From Cyanobacteriota bacterium (GTDB lineage Bacteria > Cyanobacteriota > Cyanobacteriia > SKYG9), in assembly GCA_025054735.1 (NCBI GenBank), contig JANWZG010000060.1, positions 1-12,610 on the forward strand: a stretch of DNA of 12,610 bases, read 5' to 3'. Of this stretch, positions 7,057-12,610 are shown piece by piece. The translations under genes and the position numbers were made by a program. A model generated the notes under the pieces. That model ran no database searches, was not told the DNA's origin, and was given only the letters and a program-made list of their open reading frames with translations. Within the stretch, counting starts at the first letter, position 1, and every line of letters begins with the position of its first letter.

Positions 7057-7446
7057 ACCCCATCAATTTGGCAAGCTTTCACTTCCTAGTCAGCAATGCC
7101 AAAATGCTTCTAGATCATGACATCGGCGAGTGTTATTGACGTAGTTTATTCAATCTTTGGCTTACTTAGCCTCCCTTCCCTATCAAGAACTCAGATGATT
7201 TAGTCGTCAGAATTTTTTTACCAAAATCATTGTTCGTGATTAGCTCGTCACTGATGATCTGCAAGTTTAATCATTGGAGTGAATGATTAGTTTCAGTTAT
7301 ATAAAATTGGGGTTTACGGATAATTGCTATCAATTTAATGATTCGTTACTTAAAAATTGTCCTAGAAAAAGAAGATTTTTATAGACAGGAAAAAACTGCT
7401 GAATTATAATCACGGTCAACCATCCACGGATTTCAAGATTGATTTT
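7057..7446. other. AT-rich intergenic region between mgtC and the HU gene
   Basis: No gene is seen. Past mgtC, TTTGGCA (7067-7073) can pair with TGCCAAA (7097-7103) across a long loop without a T-run, so no clear terminator is visible. An 8-bp inverted repeat (TAATCATT/AATGATTA, 7268-7289) and short AT-rich runs follow. The only well-supported element is the promoter at 7382-7410. Confidence 0.6.
7382..7410 (+). promoter_or_regulatory. Sigma70-type promoter of the HU gene
   Basis: TAGACA (7382-7387, five of six to TTGACA) is separated by exactly 17 bp from a perfect TATAAT (7405-7410). Transcription would begin near 7417, giving a leader of about 30 nt before ATG 7447. The strength of the match fits an abundant nucleoid protein. 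Confidence 0.75.
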
Positions 7447-7767
7447 ATGAACAAAAGTGAACTAGTTGATGCTATCGCAGCGAAAACCACTGTAACCAAA
7501 AAGAATGCAGATGCAGTGCTCACAGCGGTTTTGGACACGATCGTTGAGGCTGTGTCTGGCGGCGATCGGGTCACGCTTGTAGGGTTTGGCACCTTTGAAG
7601 CCAGAGATCGGCAAGCTCGCGAAGGACGCAATCCCCAAACTGGCGATAAGATGACGATTCCTGCGACACGGGTTCCTGCTTTTTCGGCGGGTAAGCTGTT
7701 TAAGGAAAAAGTTGCTCCTGACCAAGAGGCGGCACCAGCTACTAAAAGCAAAGGCAAGAAAAAGTAA
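7447..7767 (+). CDS. HU family histone-like DNA-binding protein
   Basis: HU is a small dimeric nucleoid protein that bends and wraps DNA without strong sequence specificity. This 106-residue copy shows the N-terminal helices (MNKSELVDAIAAKTTVTKKN), the GFGTF turn (46-50), and the DNA-binding arm with RNPQTG (61-66) and the intercalating-type Pro72, followed by FSAGKLFKEKV (79-89). It exceeds the usual 90-95 residues because of a C-terminal tail rich in Ala and Lys (APDQEAAPATKSKGKKK). That basic tail may add DNA contacts. The gene stands alone, with its own promoter at 7382 and a hairpin terminator at 7814. No clear Shine-Dalgarno precedes the ATG. Confidence 0.97.
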   Translation: MNKSELVDAIAAKTTVTKKNADAVLTAVLDTIVEAVSGGDRVTLVGFGTFEARDRQAREGRNPQTGDKMTIPATRVPAFSAGKLFKEKVAPDQEAAPATKSKGKKK

Positions 7768-7813
7768 CGATCGACAAGCACCTGTCAACTACTAACCAGT
7801 GGGAATAATCTCT

Positions 7814-7841
7814 AGGGATGTGCGATCGCATGTCCCTTTTT
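7814..7841 (+). terminator. Rho-independent terminator of the HU gene, HIP1 at apex
   Basis: AGGGATGTGC and GCATGTCCCT form a 10-bp stem (two G-U pairs in RNA) closing on the tetraloop GATC, followed by five T residues. The central GCGATCGC, a HIP1 octamer, supplies the top of the stem and the loop. It begins 46 bp after the HU stop codon and ends about 40 bp before murG. Confidence 0.8.
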
Positions 7842-7881
7842 AGTTAGGATTTAGGGGTTTAGGTGATGGGTTGCATTCCCT

Positions 7882-8943
7882 ATGAAACGACTTCTAATTG
7901 CGGCTAGTGGCACGGGTGGTCATGTGTTTCCGGCTTTGGCGGTGGCTGAGCAACTGGCTGGCTGGCAAATCGAGTGGTTGGGCGTGTCTGATCGTTTAGA
8001 AACGCGGCTGGTGCCTGATTGCTATCCTCTCCATGTCATTCAAGTTGAGGGCTTCCAGAAGAAATCTATCCTGCATAGGTTGCGGGTTGTCTTCAAGTTA
8101 CTAGCTGCTATTGGTCAGGTCAGGCGCTTGCTACGGCAGGGCAAGTTTTCAGGTGTATTCACCACCGGAGGCTACATTGCTGCCCCGGCAATTCTAGCGG
8201 CTTGGTCTCTGGGGCTACCGACGATCTTGCACGAGTCCAATGCCTTGCCTGGAAAGGTAACTCGCTGGTTGAGTCCCTTTTGTACGACTGTAGCGGTGGG
8301 TTTTGCGGCTGCCACTGCTTACCTGCCCCGGGCGAAAACTATTTGTCTAGGCACACCAGTGCGATCGCAGTTTTTGACCTCTGTGCAGGAGTCATCGCTA
8401 GCAGAGTTAGCAATTCCTGAAAATGTGCCCTTAATTGTAGTGGTGGGGGGTAGTCAGGGTGCAGTAGCAGTCAATCGGCTAGTACGGCAGGCGGCTCCAG
8501 TATGGCTAGAGGCTGGTGCATGGATTGTGCACCTAACGGGGGAGACTGATCGCGATGCAGGTAGCTTTACCCATGACCACTACATAGCGCTGCCCTTCTA
8601 TGATCACATGGCTGGCTTACTGAAGCGGGCAACCCTAGCCATTAGTCGTGCTGGAGCGGGCACCCTGACCGAACTGGCTATCACCCATACCCCTTCTATT
8701 CTTATTCCCTATCCTTTCGCTGCCGACGATCACCAGACCTATAATGCCCGGGTATTTGTGTCAGCGGGGGCAGCCCAAAGCTTTTCTCAAGCCGAGCTAA
8801 CTCCAGAGCTACTGGCATCAAAGGTTCTACATCTTCTTCAGTCGCCAGAGCAGTTAGCCCAGTTGGCAGCCAATGCAGCAACCCTGGCTGTGCCAGATAG
8901 TGCCGTTCGACTAGCAGAATTGGTAGAGCAAGTGATTAGTTAA
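7882..8943 (+). CDS. murG: MurG, UDP-GlcNAc transferase (lipid II synthesis)
   Basis: MurG is a peripheral inner-membrane GT-B glycosyltransferase. It transfers GlcNAc from UDP-GlcNAc to lipid I, making lipid II for peptidoglycan. This 353-residue protein has the normal length. It shows the N-terminal glycine loop SGTGGHVFPALA (9-20), GVFTTGGYIAAPA (91-103), HESNALPGKVTRWL (117-130), a second glycine loop VVGGSQGAVAVN (188-199), and the UDP-GlcNAc binding region SRAGAGTLTELA (255-266) with PYPFAADDHQTYNA (276-289). The ATG at 7882 gives the family N terminus exactly; only a weak GGTGATGGG-like binding site precedes it. No division-cluster genes are alongside, and it sits alone behind the HU terminator. 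I saw no separate promoter in the 40-bp gap. Confidence 0.98.
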   Translation: MKRLLIAASGTGGHVFPALAVAEQLAGWQIEWLGVSDRLETRLVPDCYPLHVIQVEGFQKKSILHRLRVVFKLLAAIGQVRRLLRQGKFSGVFTTGGYIAAPAILAAWSLGLPTILHESNALPGKVTRWLSPFCTTVAVGFAAATAYLPRAKTICLGTPVRSQFLTSVQESSLAELAIPENVPLIVVVGGSQGAVAVNRLVRQAAPVWLEAGAWIVHLTGETDRDAGSFTHDHYIALPFYDHMAGLLKRATLAISRAGAGTLTELAITHTPSILIPYPFAADDHQTYNARVFVSAGAAQSFSQAELTPELLASKVLHLLQSPEQLAQLAANAATLAVPDSAVRLAELVEQVIS

Positions 8944-9005
8944 GTATCATTGCGGTACAAAGGGGTCGTGAAGTTGTAAAAGAGCGCACGATCGCGGCTA
9001 GCAGC

Positions 9006-11798
9006 TCACTCAATCAGCTCGTTGACGGGGAAGCGGTTGAGCAGGCAAGCAGCACGATCGGCATTGTCTCGCAGAGTGTCAGACAGGTAGGGCACGTAGG
9101 GAATCTGGGAGAGCAAGTCTAGGGTGCGGCGCAACATGCGGACGACATCACCTTCGTCTAGGTTAGTGTTGACACACAGCTCACTCCACTCGGCACCTAA
9201 GGCCCACTGCTCGACGATGCCCACTAGACGGGTTTCTAACCAGACAGGCAGAGAAACTTGGTACTGCCGTTGCAGTTTGATCAGTTGGCGGCGAGGTTGC
9301 CAACTCCAAAGATTTTCTAACACGTCTTCCACCGCAGGAGAGGGGTTATAGTCTGTCCAACTATCGGGGCGAACTGATTCGGTCACCAAGGCGGCACACA
9401 CAGCAGCAAGCTGCTGCGGCTCTAAATCATCTAGGTGATGGGAGGTAATGGCTAGTCCTAGCCATAGTTCATTTTCGCCCCGGATGGCAGCGATTGTCTG
9501 CCCCAGTTCTGTGGGCTTTAAGAGAGCGTTGTCGGGCAAGCCATCAGCATCTGGGCTAATGCCATTAGCGGCTGGGGAGTCTGTAGGCGCGATCGTCTCT
9601 GACTGAATCCACTCTAGGCAATCGAACACTTGCAAAATTTCGGTCAGGGCAATGAACTCTTGCCAATGGCGATGGGAGGCACTGGCCAGCTTGGCACGCC
9701 GATCAGCCAGTTCATCTTCCAAATCTTGCAGGCGGCGCTGGCGTTTGAGTAAAGCGGCTACATCTCCCCACTGGCGGGCAGGATGAGTTTTCAGTTGTTC
9801 TTCACAGGCAGCGACCCGTTGCAATTGGGCATAGACTTCAGGGGCAGTGTTTGCTAGCGGAGGTGGCGTGGGAATGCGACAAGCGATCGTGTGGGTTTGA
9901 TCATCGCCGCTATGCCGATGTCCTGGTTTGAACTCTAGCTCCAAGGGCGGATTAAGATGATCTACTTCTGCTAAGCGGGGAAATTCTCCATGCAAGCCCA
10001 CCACATCGCTAACGGTGACAACATACCAACGGTTGTCTTGCCCCAAGCACACGAGGTACGGAAACTGTCCAGAGCCACTCACCTTAGTCACTAATACGGC
10101 TGGTAATGGCTCAGACACTGGCATATGCTTACCCTTAAGGCTGAGTACCGTCCCCGCCAAGGCAAAGGGCAATGCTCTAGCAATGTCGCTGGCATGGAGT
10201 TCTCCAGCCTGTTGCTGTAAGGTTTTTAGCAGCCGCTTTTCTTCCTTCAGCCGCTCTTGCAGCTTTTCGTAGTTGGTCAGCAGTTTGGTGTCAACGTTGG
10301 CCAGGGCTTGGCGAGACTGGTTGACTAAAGCTTCTAGGTTAGCGATCGCCTGTCGTTGAGGTTGTAGATGCAAGGTAGCCAAGTATTGACCAAAACTGCG
10401 CTCTACCAGTTCCTTGGCCTCTGGCAGGGTATGGGTCTGTAACAAGTTCAGTACCATCCCGTAGCTAGGAGTAAACTGACTCACCAGTGGATCGGCTTTG
10501 GAAGTGGCGAGATAGGCAGCTTCCTTAGCTCCCTCAAAGGCAGTTTGCAGTGTAACTACATGCCCTAGCTTATCCATACCGCGCCGTCCAGCTCGCCCCG
10601 CCATCTGCAAAAATTCTGAGGCATGGAGCAACCGATGCCCCGTATCTGTCCGTTTAGACAGGGTAGAAATTACTGTGGTACGGGCAGGCATGTTAATGCC
10701 AGCGGCAAGGGTTTCTGTAGCAAAGACTACCTTGATCAGCCCTTGCTGAAATAACTCTTCTACTAAGCCTTTCCAGGCAGGTAAGATGCCAGCATGGTGA
10801 GCTGCCACACCCCGATACAGGGCCTCTACTTGCCCAAACCGAGCTGCTTCCGGATAGCGCTGACGGAAATCATCGACCTGCTGCCGGAGGCGCGTAGCTT
10901 CCTCCCCTTGTACAAGGGAGAGGTCGCCTACCTCAGCAACGGACTGGTCACAGCCCTTGCGACTGAAGATGAAATAAATAGCAGGCAGCATGTCTCGCTG
11001 TTGGAGTTGGCTGAGCACAAAGGGCAGGGTGGGAATGTCTTCCGATCGCCCCCGGTGTTGCCGATCGCTGCGCCCCTTGGTTTTCTTAGGTTTGAGGCGA
11101 GGATTCATCGCTTTGTGATCCTCTGTTAGCAGGGGAAACAGTCCTTTGGAATTGGCAAAATAAAATTCCAGCGGCACTGGACGAAAATCTGAATAAATCA
11201 GTTCTGTGGGGCCATGTACCTGACAGAGCCAGTCTGTTAACTGGTCACTGTTGGCAACGGTTGCTGACAGCGCCACCAGTTGCACCTGGGACGGACAATA
11301 GATGATAGATTCTTCCCAAACCGTACCCCGCTGGCGATCGTTCATGTAGTGACATTCATCCAGCACGACTGCCTCCAAGTTTGCTAGGGAGGTGCCGACT
11401 TGACCAATGGGAGTTCCGTACAACATGTTACGAAAAATCTCCGTAGTCATGACCAGCACTGGTGCATCCCGATTCACGGTCAAGTCTCCCGTCAGCAGCC
11501 CTACCTGATCGTGTCCAAACTGCTCCCGAAAGTCCCGCAGCTTTTGGTTAGATAACGCCTTTAGTGGAGTAGTGTAAAAAACACGTTTACCCCGTTTTAG
11601 CGCTCGGTGAATAGCGTATTCCCCAATTAAGGTCTTGCCAGAGCCAGTGGGAGCACAGACAACTACAGATTTGCCTGCATTTAGGGCAGCGATCGCTGCT
11701 AGCTGAAAATCATCCAAGCTGAAGGGGTAAAGCTTGGCTGGGTCTAGCTCTGGAGCTAGATCTGAATTCAGGGATGACTTAGCCGGAGAAGCACTCAC
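9006..11798 (-). CDS. Ski2/Mtr4-type DEAD/DEAH-box RNA helicase (ISE2-like)
   Basis: This is a 930-residue superfamily 2 helicase of the Ski2/Mtr4 branch. Motifs are FSLDDFQ (26-32), Walker A APTGSGKT (49-56), TTPLKALSNQK (76-86), the box motif DECH (147-150), SAT (178-180), motif IV IYFIFSRKGCD (274-284), AHHAG (333-337), motif V FATETLAAGINMPA (359-372) and motif VI QMAGRAGRRG (398-407). A charged helical region (about 470-550) and a central insert precede a C-terminal region resembling DSHCT (about 760-925). Plant plastid ISE2, needed for chloroplast RNA processing, belongs to the same group, so a role in RNA maturation or turnover is likely. The start is GTG 11798; the frame closes with TAA three codons upstream, and no Shine-Dalgarno is visible. 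It converges on murG with 62 bp between stop codons. Confidence 0.93.
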   Translation of the reverse strand: MSASPAKSSLNSDLAPELDPAKLYPFSLDDFQLAAIAALNAGKSVVVCAPTGSGKTLIGEYAIHRALKRGKRVFYTTPLKALSNQKLRDFREQFGHDQVGLLTGDLTVNRDAPVLVMTTEIFRNMLYGTPIGQVGTSLANLEAVVLDECHYMNDRQRGTVWEESIIYCPSQVQLVALSATVANSDQLTDWLCQVHGPTELIYSDFRPVPLEFYFANSKGLFPLLTEDHKAMNPRLKPKKTKGRSDRQHRGRSEDIPTLPFVLSQLQQRDMLPAIYFIFSRKGCDQSVAEVGDLSLVQGEEATRLRQQVDDFRQRYPEAARFGQVEALYRGVAAHHAGILPAWKGLVEELFQQGLIKVVFATETLAAGINMPARTTVISTLSKRTDTGHRLLHASEFLQMAGRAGRRGMDKLGHVVTLQTAFEGAKEAAYLATSKADPLVSQFTPSYGMVLNLLQTHTLPEAKELVERSFGQYLATLHLQPQRQAIANLEALVNQSRQALANVDTKLLTNYEKLQERLKEEKRLLKTLQQQAGELHASDIARALPFALAGTVLSLKGKHMPVSEPLPAVLVTKVSGSGQFPYLVCLGQDNRWYVVTVSDVVGLHGEFPRLAEVDHLNPPLELEFKPGHRHSGDDQTHTIACRIPTPPPLANTAPEVYAQLQRVAACEEQLKTHPARQWGDVAALLKRQRRLQDLEDELADRRAKLASASHRHWQEFIALTEILQVFDCLEWIQSETIAPTDSPAANGISPDADGLPDNALLKPTELGQTIAAIRGENELWLGLAITSHHLDDLEPQQLAAVCAALVTESVRPDSWTDYNPSPAVEDVLENLWSWQPRRQLIKLQRQYQVSLPVWLETRLVGIVEQWALGAEWSELCVNTNLDEGDVVRMLRRTLDLLSQIPYVPYLSDTLRDNADRAACLLNRFPVNELIE

Positions 11799-12610
11799 AA
11801 TTTATACACAATCCATAATGTCACTCCAGGGGGATGTGACGTGACCCTTACAGACTAGCCATGGTTCGGCACCACGGAGTCTTTGAGGGGTTGCTAAGAC
11901 TATAACCAGGACATTGAGCATTCAGCCGTTGGCGATCGTCCAGTGCCCATGGCTAGACCTTCACATCTTACCCTCATAGTCTCGATTGTATATGCAGTCT
12001 AGAGAAAAACCCGATTTATCCCCACTCTAGCCGTTGAGAAGTTTAAAGATTTGATGAAGCTTAGCCAGTAGGTCTGGACAAGTCAGAGAGTAATGAATTA
12101 GTAGTCATGTGTGTTCTCGTTGTGTTCGTAATAGCTAGCGTCTGTGCACTAGTTGGGGCTGATTCAGACTAACGGAGTTTTCAGTAGTGCTAGAGTTGAA
12201 GTCGCAACTACGATCGATACAGACAGTTTAGATTCGGTGGGCTAGGTAGTAACTATCTGGCCCTCTTGAAACGTCGAGATTGCAATCGAATTGAGAATTA
12301 TTCCCTTGGGTCACTGGCAGTAACGTAGCCTTAACGTCATCAATAAGACGTAAACGGTCGCCTCCTGTCAATTCTCAAAAACCAGCTACATGACCCATTA
12401 GTTTGTAGTGAAGACTCAAGTCCTTGCTAGGGCTTATCCATGCCGCAGTATGGGGAGGGAGTTTATCAAACGGCGGCTAGCCTTAATAAACAAGTAGAGA
12501 CCCTTGCCCTAAATCCCTCATTACTAAAATTACTAAAGCTTTGACCAAAGGGAGAAAAGACTGAATCTAGTTCCCCTTATCCCTTTTTAGGAGCAGAAGG
12601 GGATGGGGGA
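11799..12610. other. Long right-hand region without a gene
   Basis: About 700 bp upstream of the helicase start hold no ORF with protein-like composition on either strand, and no tRNA, tmRNA, SRP RNA or RNase P signature that I can recognise. Scattered inverted repeats include CTAGCCATGG (11855-11864) with CCATGGCTAG (11947-11956), and pairings between 12291 and 12397. The helicase promoter should lie here on the minus strand, but I found no convincing -35/-10 pair. The last 110 bp are a repeat element. Confidence 0.6.
12499..12610. repeat. Degenerate hairpin-rich intergenic repeat
   Basis: The stretch begins GACCCTTGCCCTAAATCCCT. It ends with a hairpin in which CCCCTT (12573-12578) pairs with AAGGGG (12597-12602), around an inner TCC/GGA stem and a T-rich loop, then GATGGGGGA. 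From memory, this layout is typical of the abundant CCCTAAATCCC...AAGGGG intergenic repeats of filamentous cyanobacteria. The middle is decayed: it contains a 9-bp tandem repeat ATTACTAAA (12520-12537) and a residual CTTTGACCAAAG hairpin. The element probably runs past the window end. Confidence 0.55.

Larger units (their letters stand above)
1679..11696. repeat. HIP1 octamers (GCGATCGC), seven scattered copies
   Basis: Exact copies start at 1679, 2960, 5529, 7822, 8361, 10342 and 11689. Six lie inside genes (DUF2252, feoB, feoA, murG and two in the helicase). One forms the apex of the HU terminator. Many further GATCG-containing near-matches occur. This over-representation is a cyanobacterial hallmark and the strongest taxonomic clue here. 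Confidence 0.9.

Noticed and set aside
7268..7289. 8-bp inverted repeat TAATCATT/AATGATTA upstream of the HU gene
   Set aside because: Expected roughly twice by chance; no T-run for a terminator and too far from the HU promoter for a confident operator.
7319..7337. Second Fur-like match (GATAATTGCTATC) between mgtC and the HU gene
   Set aside because: It scores about 12 of 19 like the feo site but has no iron-related neighbour downstream, and AT-rich DNA gives such matches freely.
8944..9005. Possible shared terminator between convergent murG and helicase
   Set aside because: The 62-bp gap has no stem followed by a T-run on either strand that I could support.
11863..11873. GGTTCGGCACC resembling a tRNA T-arm
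   Set aside because: No acceptor, D-arm or anticodon stem can be built around it, and the T-loop consensus is not met.
11855..11956. 10-bp inverted repeat CTAGCCATGG/CCATGGCTAG with an 82-bp gap
   Set aside because: About one such pair at this distance is expected by chance in a window this size, and pairing does not extend into the interior.

Overview
The window looks like cyanobacterial chromosome. The octamer GCGATCGC (HIP1) occurs at least seven times in 12.6 kb, where chance predicts about 0.2. The gene set also fits: a Uma2-family nuclease, FeoA/FeoB, MgtC, an HU protein, MurG and a long Ski2/Mtr4-type helicase related to plastid ISE2. A degenerate, hairpin-rich intergenic repeat at the right end recalls repeats common in filamentous cyanobacteria. 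I cannot name a genus or species.

Layout. Bases 1-5765 run leftward on the minus strand. In transcription order they are a fused double-domain feoA, feoB (4-nt overlap), a small FeoC-like winged-helix gene, a DUF2252 gene, a Uma2-family gene, and then a short coding-like stretch interrupted by an in-frame stop that runs off the window edge. Bases 5766-6354 form a control region between feoA and the divergent mgtC. It holds a perfect 20-bp palindrome beside a Fur-box-like element. Going right on the plus strand come mgtC (6355-7056), an AT-rich gap ending in a good sigma70-type promoter, a HU gene (7447-7767), a hairpin terminator with a HIP1 site at its apex, and murG (7882-8943). The helicase gene (9006-11798) is on the minus strand and converges on murG. 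Bases 11799-12610 have no convincing gene and end in the repeat element.

How the parts relate. FeoA and FeoB form the ferrous-iron uptake system. The FeoC-like protein is a plausible partner or regulator, and the DUF2252 gene follows it closely enough to be co-transcribed. MgtC is a membrane protein of the magnesium-stress family, so the divergent control region separates two metal-related units. HU, MurG and the helicase are housekeeping functions: nucleoid structure, peptidoglycan lipid II synthesis and RNA processing.

Nothing here clearly amounts to a new multi-gene system. The items most worth a second look are the feo control region, the kinase-like motif order in the DUF2252 protein and its place behind feoC, and the interrupted frame at the left edge.
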